A stretch of 20,289 bases of DNA from Saprospiraceae bacterium (lineage in GTDB: Bacteria > Bacteroidota > Bacteroidia > Chitinophagales > Saprospiraceae): positions 1 to 20,289 of the forward strand of contig JADJWN010000023.1 in NCBI GenBank assembly GCA_016716335.1, read 5' to 3'. The translations under genes and the position numbers were made by a program. Below, piece after piece: positions 9,442 through 17,981 of this stretch (position 1 is the stretch's first letter; every line of letters starts with the position of its first letter). A model generated the notes under the pieces. The model did not search any database. It was not told where the DNA came from and saw only the letters and a program-made list of their open reading frames with translations.

Positions 9442-10590
9442 TCAGATTTTTATTAATTTGATTGTTTTTGAAAATTGATTATTCTCAATCTGCAGATAAT
9501 AGATGCCGGCTTTCCAATGCGAAAGATTCAAAGTTTTTTCATGTAAATCAGTTTCTGTATCACCTTGCAGTATCAACCGACCATAGCTGTCCCAAATCCT
9601 TATCCCCGTTCTTTCCGGCACACCGGTCAAAGTTATAAAATCAGTAGCGGGATTGGGAAAGGCACGGATCAAATGACCGGCTTCCTGCATATCCGCCACA
9701 TCGGAGACATCCTGCAATCGGAACTTTCTGAAAAATTTCCATATCTCCAGACTTGCGTTGATGTCTCTGTTTACCACTCCGTTATTGACTACTGTACCCG
9801 GCCAGGTATGTCCGCCGCCATTGATTTTTATAAAAAGAACTTCGGCATCTTCATCACAATCAGTATAGCTATAGGATTCAGCAGTGCTGTTGTCCGTCGT
9901 ATTGATATCAGGAAATGCAAAAAAATCATATTCTTCACTGCACTGATTATGCTCTACCCAAAACCTCACCACCTGCTCTATCGGCAGGTTGATGGCACTA
10001 CCATTATACAGCACCACATCATCTGCGGTACCGTGGACAGCCATGACAGGTACGGGCCTGCCGGGATTGCAGGACATCAGCCTGCCGGGAGCCACAGAGC
10101 CGGTGACAGAGGCTACTGCAGCTATTTTATTGCTCAGTTCGCACGCAAGTCTGAAGCTCATAAATCCACCATTCGACATACCGCAGGCATAAATACGGCG
10201 GGTATCAAAATTGTACTTACTCACCAGATCGTCAATCAATGCACTGATAAAACCCACATCATCCGCAGTACTGCCAAAGGTCCAGCCTACATTCCAGGAG
10301 GTAGCTACACCATTGGGATAACACACTGCAAATCGGGCCGTGTCTGCCACGGCATTCATACCGGAATACAACTCCTGCTGGGTGGCATTGGAGGTAAAAC
10401 CATGTAGATTGAATACTAAGGGTATGGACTGCTGAGTGTTGTGACCGGCCGGTAATCTCAACCGGTAACTTCTGTTGAGACCTTTGTGTTGAATACTGCC
10501 TGTAATGGTCTGCTGAGCATCGGCAGATACACCCGATAATATGAAAAGCAATATTACCCAGCGAAATCCTGTGTGACAATACCCTATCAT
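9442..10590 (-). CDS. secreted PHB-depolymerase/LpqC-type esterase with T9SS sorting domain
   Basis: An intact 382-residue frame. A signal peptide covers about residues 1-25. The alpha/beta-hydrolase core has LVFNLHGFTSN (oxyanion region, 58-68), nucleophile elbow GMSNGG with Ser139, an acid candidate in VHGTADDVV (Asp190 or Asp191), and catalytic His261 in GGGHTWPG. This arrangement is that of the poly(3-hydroxybutyrate) depolymerase / feruloyl-esterase-like family, which cleaves ester bonds in polymers or plant-wall esters. Residues from about 308 (FPNPATDFITLTG) to the end (FSKTIKLIKI) form a Por_Secre_tail type A sorting domain, so the protein should cross the outer membrane by the type IX system and be released or anchored outside. 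It heads the minus-strand run. The exact ester substrate is not decidable here. Confidence 0.9.
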   Translation of the reverse strand: MIGYCHTGFRWVILLFILSGVSADAQQTITGSIQHKGLNRSYRLRLPAGHNTQQSIPLVFNLHGFTSNATQQELYSGMNAVADTARFAVCYPNGVATSWNVGWTFGSTADDVGFISALIDDLVSKYNFDTRRIYACGMSNGGFMSFRLACELSNKIAAVASVTGSVAPGRLMSCNPGRPVPVMAVHGTADDVVLYNGSAINLPIEQVVRFWVEHNQCSEEYDFFAFPDINTTDNSTAESYSYTDCDEDAEVLFIKINGGGHTWPGTVVNNGVVNRDINASLEIWKFFRKFRLQDVSDVADMQEAGHLIRAFPNPATDFITLTGVPERTGIRIWDSYGRLILQGDTETDLHEKTLNLSHWKAGIYYLQIENNQFSKTIKLIKI

Positions 10591-10612
10591 GATTATCTAT
10601 TTTTTGACCTTG

Positions 10613-10641
10613 TAAAAATAATGCAAATAATCGGCAATCAA
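10613..10641 (-). promoter_or_regulatory. candidate promoter for the esterase operon
   Basis: On the minus strand TTTG (TTG at 10641-10639), an 18-nt spacer and TATTTTTA (10620-10613) match the Bacteroidota consensus except for the last base of the -7 box. It sits about 23 nt before the esterase ATG. One mismatch in an AT-rich region keeps confidence low. Confidence 0.35.
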
Positions 10642-10817
10642 AGGACGAAATGAGCGGGATTATCCGAAATAATTTATTCTGATGATTTCAAAAACTGCGT
10701 ATGTTCCACTTGTGTCTGAGTTCAGACCTTAATTTGGCGGGAAATAAAATACTTAGAACATCATTTGTGAGATTCCTGAATATTCCTTTATTTTTCCGAC
10801 CGGATAACAATATAGGA

Positions 10818-11742
10818 ATGCAAACGCAAGAATTCGCAGATATTTTACAGGAGATTTACAACAAGGTGAAAGGTACCGATGTAAAAGGCAGTGTGGCTGA
10901 CTACATTCCGGAACTCGCCCGTGTAGCCCCCGGCAAGTACGGCATCTGTCTGTGCACCTCTTCCGGTCAGGAATATGGCATTGGTGACTGGAGAGAAAAT
11001 TTTTCCATTCAGAGTATATCGAAAATATTTGCTACAGCACTGGCCTTTGCTCACGTCGGGGATCAGCTCTGGACACGAGTGGGTATGGAACCATCCGGCA
11101 CAGCTTTTAATTCATTGATTCAACTGGAGTATGAGCATGGCATCCCTCGAAATCCGCTTATAAATGCAGGGGCAATCGTAGTTGCTGACATTCTGAAGGA
11201 CATCTACAAACATCCAAAAGATGAATTTCTGAAATTTATGCAACTGCTGAGCGGCAATCCGTCCCTTCAATATGATCAGAAAGTGGCACTCAGCGAAAAA
11301 CAGACAGGATACAGGAATATGGCTTTGGGGTATTTTATCAAAAGCTATGGAAACTTAAAAAAATGAGGTGTATGAAGTGCTGGACCTGTACTTTTATATG
11401 TGTTCTTTGAGTATGACTTGCCGGGATCTGGCTATGGCAGGACGGATATTTGTACACCATGGCATAATACCGGGTACTGATATTCAGATGCTGACATCCA
11501 GCCAGACTAAGAGACTGAATGCACTGATGCAGACCTGCGGATTTTATGATGAAGCCGGAGAATTTACCTTCAGGGTAGGTCTGCCGGGCAAAAGCGGAGT
11601 CGGCGGTGGGATACTTGCCATACACCCCCAACAATACAGTGTGGCGGTCTGGAGCCCACCACTCAATCCTAAAGGAAATTCTGTCCGGGGAATGCAAACG
11701 CTGGAATTATTGACAACTTATTCGGGTTCATCCATTTTCTGA
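10818..11742 (+). CDS. glsA: glutaminase (frameshifted)
   Basis: About 308 residues when rebuilt, the normal length of bacterial serine-dependent glutaminases, which hydrolyse L-glutamine to L-glutamate and ammonia in the cytoplasm. The beta-lactamase-like fold signature is clear: nucleophile motif SISK in FSIQSISKIF, then GMEPSGTAFNSLIQLE, NPLINAGAIV, and C-terminal LPGKSGVGGGI. I chose the ATG at 10818 because the family N-terminus begins there; the frame is open further upstream but that part is not conserved. The frame breaks at an A7 run (11357-11363). One more A gives LKKNEVYEVLDLYF and continues in the second frame to TGA 11740-11742. It is followed 13 nt later by the transporter gene, likely one transcript. 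Confidence 0.92.
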
Positions 11743-11755
11743 AAATTGATTTGTC

Positions 11756-12663
11756 ATGCAAACATTAGATCAGGCTGCAGTACATTTTAATGAAAACCAG
11801 ATACTCCTGCTGAACATATGTCTGGGTTTTCTGATGTTCGGTGTGGCGCTTGATCTGAAGATATCCGAGTTCAGGGAGGTGAGCAGAAATCTGAAGAGTA
11901 TTACCACAGGTTTGATTGCTCAATGGGTTTTGCTGCCATTGGTGACCCTTCTATTAATTTACTTTATCAGACCACAGGAAAGTATAGCAATGGGAATGAT
12001 CTTAGTTGCAGCCTGCCCAGGAGGCAATGTGTCCAACTATGCTGTACACCATGCAGGAGCCAACACCTGGCTTTCCGTTATCCTGACTACCTTTTCTACA
12101 CTATTTTGTGTCATCAGTACCCCTTTGATATTTAAGGGTATGTTTCATTTCTTTTATAAAGATACAGCGATGGTAAGCCAGTTTGAAATCAGCTTTTATG
12201 ATATGGCCGGGGCCATTTTTCAGCTGCTGGTGGTACCGCTTCTCCTGGGTATGGCGATGGCCAGATATTATCCTGATATAACCCAAAAAATAAAAATCCA
12301 TATAAAGAGATTGAGCATGCTGATTTTTATCGGATTTGTATTTGCCGGCATCTACAGCAATCTGGATAATATCGGAAAGTATGTACATCTGGTTTTCTGG
12401 ATAGTGCTGATTCATAACAGTTTTGCTCTGTTTACAGGATATAGTTTTGCTTCTGTTACTGGCAGACCTGTGAAGGACAGAAGAGCCATAGCCATCGAAA
12501 CCGGCATTCAAAACTCAGGGCTGGCTTTGGTACTGATCTTCAATTTTTTAATGGCCTCGGTGGTATGGCACTCATTGCAGCGTGGTGGAGTATATGGCAT
12601 CTGATTTCGGCACTTGCGTTGGCGAGTTACTGGAAGGTCAGGGATGTAAAAATTGCCACATAA
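11756..12663 (+). CDS. bile acid:sodium symporter (BASS) family transporter (frameshifted near 3' end)
   Basis: About 302 residues when rebuilt. Eight to ten hydrophobic helices and family blocks are visible: LGFLMFGVALDL near residue 30, MILVAACPGGNVSNYAVHHA near 80-100, and AIAIETGIQNSGLALVLIFNF near 250. BASS proteins carry bile acids, keto acids or other organic anions with sodium across the inner membrane. In a bacterium without bile exposure the substrate is more likely an organic acid. The frame breaks at a T6 run (12544-12549). One added T gives FNFFNGLGGMALIAAWWSIW and runs to TAA 12661-12663, which restores the expected final helix. It begins 13 nt after glutaminase. Confidence 0.88.
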
Positions 12664-12924
12664 ATATCCAGGTTTGCTTTAAAAGCCAAATATTGTCGTT
12701 ATAAATACAAATCTCAAGGAATAAATAAAAAACAAATCAACTCTTTGTCAGAATGAGAAGAAAATGGTTAACTTTGAATCATATGCAGATTTATCCTGTT
12801 GTCAAAGGGGTAAAAATTATTAAGCAAGCAGGTGGTGAAAGTGGATTGATGATGGGGAGAAGTATGAAGAGCGGGTTCAACCAGTTTGTATATTGCATCT
12901 CCGGCTGGAAACCGTGGGGATATG
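12664..12924. other. non-coding DNA leading into the repeat island
   Basis: AT-rich sequence after the transporter stop. A weak inverted sequence (TTTGCTTT ... AAAGCCAAA) lies near 12673-12692 but is imperfect and not called a terminator. A short open frame from 12753 runs into the palindromic repeats and has no recognisable protein content. Confidence 0.5.
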
Positions 12925-13181
12925 GAATCGTAGCGTGGACGCTACGACTAACATGGGTAAATATAGAATCGCAGCGAGGACGCTACTATTAGCATGGGCA
13001 TGGGAGGATTTGGAATCGTAGCGTGGACGCTACGACTAACATTGATCGTACCATGGACGATACGACTAACCAAATTAGCTTTTCTCCTGCTGGAAACTGG
13101 AACGATATCGAATCGTAGCGTGGACGCTACGACTAACATGGTAAATATAGAATCGTAGCGTGGACGCTACGATTAACATCG
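12898..13181. repeat. higher-order duplication of two-palindrome units
   Basis: A roughly 100-bp block at 12898-12997 recurs, diverged, at 13083-13181. Each has TCTCC, GCTGGAAAC, GATAT, a palindrome, a GTAAATATAGAATCG linker and a second palindrome. So the array grew at least once by duplicating a segment larger than the single unit. Confidence 0.75.
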
Positions 13182-13203
13182 AGGACGCTACGATTAACAT
13201 CGC
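12925..13203. repeat. array of about seven palindromic ~30-bp repeats
   Basis: The unit is GAATCGTAGCGTGGACGCTACGACTAACAT-like (30 bp); its core TCGTAGCGTGGACGCTACGA is an 8-bp inverted repeat around TGGA. Copies: 12925-12954, 12966-12995 (diverged), 13013-13042, 13044-13070 (diverged, core CGTACCATGGACGATACG), 13110-13139, 13150-13179, and a 3' half copy at 13180-13200. The flank GACTAACAT or GATTAACAT is well kept outside the palindrome. Spacers differ in length (1 to 39 nt), so this is not a CRISPR. It lies between the transporter and methyltransferase genes. REP-like elements or a small non-autonomous element are the closest known types; function is unknown. Confidence 0.9.
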
Positions 13204-13269
13204 TAACGAGGTTTCAGGTGCTATGGCTGACTCAGGTAAAAATTGTAGTTTTACCCAAATTTTGTGGGG

Positions 13270-14090
13270 ATGTGGTTTAGATTAAAATCATTTCTGCGGT
13301 TCTATAAAGAAGCATGCACAGTATATAATATACAGTCACCTTTTCTGTATGATTTTGTAAATAATGTACTGGATACAAGCAGAGAATACTATGTATTTAA
13401 AAGTTTGGAGACTCTGCGTAAGATAATGCGTAAGTCCGGAGAAATGATTCCTTCTGAAGATTATGGGGCAGGCTCTGCATATGGCACTATAAAGCAAACA
13501 ATCCCTCTTGACAAAATCGTCCGTACAGCAGTATCCAACCCACATAAATGCAGAAAACTGTTTAATCTGGTGAATTTTACCCGGGCAAAAAAAATACTTG
13601 AACTGGGCACTTCTGCCGGACTGTCTTCTGCCTATCTCGCTGCTGCGGATTCCAATGCCGAAGTGCTGACACTTGAAGGAAACCGAATTTGGCAGATGTT
13701 GCTTCGCGGTATCACGCTAAAGCAGGGTTGAACAATATCAGGGTTTTGCCAGGCAGGTTTGAAGAAAATTTAAACCTTGCGCTTCAGAGTCTGGGTAGTG
13801 TGGACATTGCATATCTGGATGGTAATCATCGATATGACAGCACCGTACAATATTTTCAGGAGATACTGAGATACTGCCATCCTAACAGTGTAATGGTAGT
13901 AGATGACATTTACTGGTCGGCAGAAATGACAAAAGCCTGGCAATGGATCAAAAATGCTCCTGAGGTAAGTCTCACCGTTGACATATTTGATATGGGATTT
14001 GTATTTCTGAATCCGGCACTTAGCAAAGAAAATATCTGTCTTATACCCTATATTTATAAACCCTGGAAAATCGGATTGTTTGGAAAGTAA
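13270..14090 (+). CDS. class I SAM-dependent methyltransferase (frameshifted)
   Basis: About 274 residues when rebuilt. A Rossmann-type motif I, KKILELGTSAGLSSAYLA (from about residue 108), is followed by EVLTLEGNP (acidic end of strand 2), then VDIAYLDGNHRYDSTVQYF and MVVDDIYWSAEM. This is the pattern of the Methyltransf_24 / O-methyltransferase-like group, in which the DGNH and DDI acidic residues often sit near a metal or the substrate. The target is unknown. One break lies at 13683-13684: restoring one C in AACCGAA gives GNPNLADVASRYHAKAG and joins the frames. The ATG at 13270 is preferred over a GTG two codons upstream because MWFRLKSFLRF is a natural start. It is the first gene after the repeat island. 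Confidence 0.82.
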
Positions 14091-14203
14091 ACATCCCTTA
14101 CTCTGCATTTGCACTGCACCTTATTAAAAGATTCCCTTTCCGGTTGCTTATTTTTGAACCTGTCGGCATAATATGGAGTTTTGTTTTGAAAAATACCGCA
14201 TTT

Positions 14204-14938
14204 ATGAGTCCTCATAATAATTATCGCTACCTGGTCCTGCTTATTATTTTAGGTGCGGGACAGGTCTTGTCCGGACAGTTTGGCCTACGACTGAAATACA
14301 ATGATGCCAGATTCAGCAACTGGGAAAATGCACTGCAGCGTAATTTTAATGTCAATAATTCCCTATACAGTCCGATGTACGAGATCGGGGCAGACTATTG
14401 GTTCAGACTGAAAAAGAAAAGAATAGAATTTATGCCTGAGCTATCCTATGCTATGGCAAAAACCAATTATGAGACCACATCACTGGATGCAATGAAATAC
14501 AGTTCCATCAATTTCAACTTCCATACTCACATTTATGCACTGGATATGGACAATGACTGCAACTGTCCCACTTTTTCCAAACAAGGGCCCGGCATCAACA
14601 AAGGATTGTTTTTTCATTTTACTCCGGGCGTCAGTATGGCAAATGCAGAGGCTGTACTGAGACCTGAATCTTCTGTAGCACTCCCTGAAAACAAGAGCAA
14701 TGCCGTATTACTAAGGGCAGGAGTCGGTCTTGGACTGGATATCGGAGTGAGCGACCTGATGACAGTTACACCCATCATTTCCTATTACTTTCAGTCCGGA
14801 ATGGTATGGAATGATTTATTGATTAACGGCAGCAGCCCCGGCGATGTACACCGTCAATCACATGCCTGGGAGATTTCGCTCAGACTGGGATTTCGTCCGG
14901 ATTACAATAAAAGATCATACAGAGATAAGGTACTGTGA
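14204..14938 (+). CDS. exported outer-membrane-like protein, unknown function
   Basis: An intact frame. I start it at the ATG at 14204 because a signal peptide follows (YRYLVLLIILGAGQVLSG), although the frame stays open to 14144. The mature part (about 225 residues) alternates strand-like segments rich in aromatic residues: FGLRLKYND, YEIGADYWFRLKKKRIEFMP, GLFFHFTPGVSMA, AVLLRAGVGLGLDIGVSD and AWEISLRLGFRPD. It resembles small outer-membrane beta-barrel proteins of Bacteroidota; I do not recognise a named family. A DNDCNCP segment gives two cysteines. Its stop overlaps the GTG start of the helicase gene (GTGA, 14935-14938), implying translational coupling. Confidence 0.65.
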   Translation: MSPHNNYRYLVLLIILGAGQVLSGQFGLRLKYNDARFSNWENALQRNFNVNNSLYSPMYEIGADYWFRLKKKRIEFMPELSYAMAKTNYETTSLDAMKYSSINFNFHTHIYALDMDNDCNCPTFSKQGPGINKGLFFHFTPGVSMANAEAVLRPESSVALPENKSNAVLLRAGVGLGLDIGVSDLMTVTPIISYYFQSGMVWNDLLINGSSPGDVHRQSHAWEISLRLGFRPDYNKRSYRDKVL

Positions 14939-16229
14939 AAGAACCTCTCACACTCAGCCGGGAGTTTCAGGCTATTCTGCATCAGATGAATACGTGCAGT
15001 GATCATTTATTTCATCACAGGTAAGCAGGTACCGGCAAGTCCACCTTGCTGCAAATATTCCGAAATACCACCAAAAAAAGAGTGGCTGTACTCGCTCCTA
15101 CGGGCATTGCTGCACTTAATGTCAGAGGGCAGACTATACATTCCTTCTTCGGTTTTCCGCCGAGACTGATCAATACTTCTGAAATTGAACGAAGGAAAAA
15201 CTACCGGATTTTTCAGAATATTGACATGATCATCATTGATGAAATCTCTATGGTGAGGGCTGATCTCATTGACAACATCCATATTTTCCTCCAGGTCAAC
15301 CGCAGGAATAAACTGCCTTTCGGAGGAGTGCAGATGGTGTTTTTCGGGGATATGTTTCAGTTACCACCCGTAGTAGCCAATCCTTTCGAAAGGGAGTATT
15401 TTGCAACCACCTATGCAAGTCCCTATTTCTTTTCGGCGCATATCATGCAGACTGTAAAATTTCAGATGATCGAACTTTATGAAGTGTACAGACAGGCAGA
15501 GAGAAAATTCATCAGGCTATTGGACAATATCCGGCAGAATCAATTAGATTATGACGACCTGATGGAAATCAACGAGAGATATATGCCTCTGCCGGAAAAT
15601 ACGGATTACTACATCACACTCACGAGTCGCAATGATCTGGCCAATACCATCAATAATGCCGAATTGTCTGCGATTCATGGTCCGGAATATGAATATAAAG
15701 CCTCCATCAGCGGCGACTTCAACCCCCAGCTTTTCCCCACCGAGCACCAGCTGATACTGAAAGAAGGGGCTCAGGTCATGTTTGTGAAAAACGACCTGCA
15801 AAAGCAATATGTCAATGGCACTATCGGAAAAGTCAGCTTTGTGGATGGAGAGAAAATTCTGGTAAAAATCCCGGATGAAAATGTTACTGAGAAAGAAATT
15901 GAAGTAATACGACAGGATTGGGAAATACTCAAATATGAAAGGGACCCCAATCAGCCCGACAGGATCATGACCAGGGTGACCGGAGTATTCACCCAATATC
16001 CACTGAAACTGGCCTGGGCAATCACTATCCACAAAAGTCAGGGCAAAACTTTTGACCGGGTGATTATAGATCTGGGCAGTGGTGCCTTTGAAGCCGGCCA
16101 GACCTATGTGGCCCTGAGCCGTTGCCGTACCCTCGAGGGTATCATACTCAAGAGGCCATAAACCCGGGATATCATGGTTGGGATGAAAGAATCTGTGAGT
16201 TTTATGAACAAATCAGATATTTGTCCTGA
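14935..16229 (+). CDS. Pif1/RecD-like ATP-dependent DNA helicase (frameshifted)
   Basis: About 430 residues when rebuilt. Superfamily 1B helicase motifs occur in order: Walker A GKAGTGKST (rebuilt, near 15020-15045), VLAPTGIAALNVRGQTIHSF, Walker B IIIDEISMVRADLID, GDMFQLPPV, a 2B-like segment, and AWAITIHKSQGKTFDRVIID followed by TYVALSRC. These enzymes unwind DNA 5'-to-3' in genome maintenance. GTG at 14935 is the likely start: it overlaps the previous stop and leads in frame into KEPLTLSREFQAILHQMN. Two compensating single-base errors (an extra T near 15011, a missing G near 15024) break the Walker A region. At the 3' end the visible frame stops at 16161. A shifted frame carrying DERICEFYEQIRYLS to TGA 16227-16229 looks like the true C-terminus, but needs more than one correction. 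Confidence 0.85.
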
Positions 16230-16243
16230 ATTAATCAAAATCC

Positions 16244-16611
16244 ATGAAGCATTTCTTACCATACTGCTGCTGATCATATCCAATATCTTTATGACATTGG
16301 CCTGGTACGGACATCTGAAATTAGCCGAATTCAAGTGGTTTGCAAAATTTGGCCTGTTCTCAATAATACTGCTCAGCTGGGGCATAGCGCTCTTCGAATA
16401 CATCTTCCAGGTGCCTGCCAACAAAATCGGGTTTGCAGGGAATGGAGGCCCCTACAATTTATGGCAACTGAAAGTTATACAGGAAGTAATCACCCTGATA
16501 GTATTCACAGCCTTCACGGTCCTGGCATTCAAAACAGAACAATTCCGCACCAATCATCTGATCGGCTTTTTCTTTCTGGTACTTGCTGTGTATTTTATTT
16601 TCAAAAAATAA
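16244..16611 (+). CDS. DUF486 family small membrane protein
   Basis: About 122 residues. Four hydrophobic helices carry the DUF486 (DMT-like) signatures FLTILLLIISNIFMTLAWYG, FEYIFQVPANKIGF and NLWQLKVIQEVITLIVF. The family is widespread in Bacteroidota and has no established function; a relation to small multidrug-type transporters has been suggested by fold. The uninterrupted frame extends back to an ATG at 16204, but the family N-terminus fits an ATG at 16244. ATGAAGCATTTC with one extra A would read MKAFLTILLL. That correction also leaves room for the helicase C-terminus ending at 16229. Its TAA directly abuts the stop of the convergent gene at 16612. Confidence 0.8.
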
Positions 16612-17891
16612 TCAGCAATGGTCAAAGCGGTCATGTATGCACCTCAGCAGCCACTCTCTGTGATCAGGATGTGCTATCTCCGTGAGTGCCAGGGCCCGCT
16701 GCCTGAGATTCTTTCCGTAAAGATAGGCTACACCATATTCCGTGACCACATAGTGTACGTGCCCGCGGGTAGTCACCACGCCGGCGCCCTGCTTAAGGAA
16801 CGGAACTATCTTGGAAGATCCATCCTTCGCTGTGGAATTCAGGGCAATGATGGGCTTACCACCCGGCGACAAAGATGCACCTCTCATAAAATCCATCTGA
16901 CCTCCTATGCCTGAATATTGATAAGTACCTATGGAATCAGAGCATACCTGACCGGTGAGATCTGTTTCGAGGGCAGAGTTTATGGCTACTACCTTGGGGT
17001 TGGCACGAATGACCTTGGCATCATTGACATAGCTGATATCCAGAAAAACCGTGCTGGGGTTATCATCCACAAAGTCATACAACCTGCGTGAACCAATGGC
17101 AAAGCCTGTCACGATTTTGCCGGGGTGTTTTTTCTTGTATGCATTGGTGATCACTCCCTGCTCTACCAAAGGTATCACACCATCAGAAAACATCTCCGTA
17201 TGTATGCCGAGGTCTTTGTGATTGTTCAGACAACTCAGTACTGCATCGGGTATTGCTCCGATCCCCATCTGCAGGGTAGATCTGTCTTCAATCAATTCAG
17301 CGATATATCTGCCGATTGCGAGACTTTTTTCCGTGATTTTGGCACTGTAGCTCACCTCCGGCAAATCTTCATCCACCGCTACAAGAGCATCCAGGTGTTT
17401 GGTACTGATAATACCGTCGCCATGGGTACGTGGCATTTTGGGATTGACCTGTGCAATGACGTACTTTGCATTGCGTATAGCTGACAAAGCGATATCCACA
17501 GAGGTACCCAGCGAACAAAAGCCGTGCTTGTCAGGAGGAGATACATGCACCAGGGCCACATCTATGGGCAGGATTTTATTGTCAAATAACCGGTGAATTT
17601 CACTTCAAACACCGGGATATAACTTCCGTACTGACTGTTGGCGAGTCCCCGGATATTTTCGGAAACAAAAAGGGAATTAATAAAAAAATGATCCCCTACT
17701 TCAGGTACATTGAAAAGGTCCCTACCCAAAGTTGAGATACTCAAAAGCTCCACATCATTCAGCTCTTGCCTTCTGTCCAGCATAGCACGTATCAAAGCCA
17801 GAGGTGTAGCAGCACTACCCTGCATAAACACCCTGTCACCACTTTTTATCTTTTTTACCGCCTCTGCAGCAGTCATCCATTGATTGCTCAT
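16612..17891 (-). CDS. acetyl-CoA hydrolase / 4-hydroxybutyrate CoA-transferase family enzyme (frameshifted)
   Basis: About 427 residues when rebuilt, the usual length for this CoA-transferase family, which moves CoA between acetyl-CoA and a carboxylic acid such as 4-hydroxybutyrate, or hydrolyses the thioester. Landmarks: GDRVFMQGSAATPLAL (residues 19-34), VALVHVSPPDKHGFCSLGTS, GIGAIPDAVLSCL, IHTEMFSDG (its Glu is the probable acyl-carrying residue), GIGGQMDFMRGA and VVTEYGVAYLYGKNLRQRA. One break lies near 17608, between YIPVF and a second frame reading SEIHRLFDNKILPIDVALVH, both family-like. It is convergent with DUF486 and starts 90 nt downstream of the membrane-protein stop. Specificity cannot be set by sequence alone. 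Confidence 0.88.
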
Positions 17892-17981
17892 ATCTGATAT
17901 TTATGATAATTCTGAAAAGGCAAAAATCATGCTATACCTCCGAAATGTAAATGATGAAAATTTGCCAATAGTTGATTCATG

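Noticed and set aside
9565..10407. 280-codon open frame on the plus strand
   Set aside because: It is antisense to the esterase, whose frame has a signal peptide, catalytic triad and sorting domain; the antisense frame has none.
11357..11363. Programmed frameshift at the A7 run in glutaminase
   Set aside because: An A7 run can be slippery, but glutaminases are made from a single frame and the same one-base loss recurs at unrelated homopolymers in neighbouring genes, so sequence error is simpler.
11338..11697. 119-codon minus-strand frame
   Set aside because: Antisense to the second half of glutaminase; no recognisable features.
12753..12992. 79-codon open frame on the plus strand
   Set aside because: It runs into two palindromic repeats and shows no protein-like conservation or domain.
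12925..13203. Possible CRISPR array
   Set aside because: Repeats are palindromic and spacers vary from 1 to 39 nt, some spacers are themselves repeated, and there are no cas genes.
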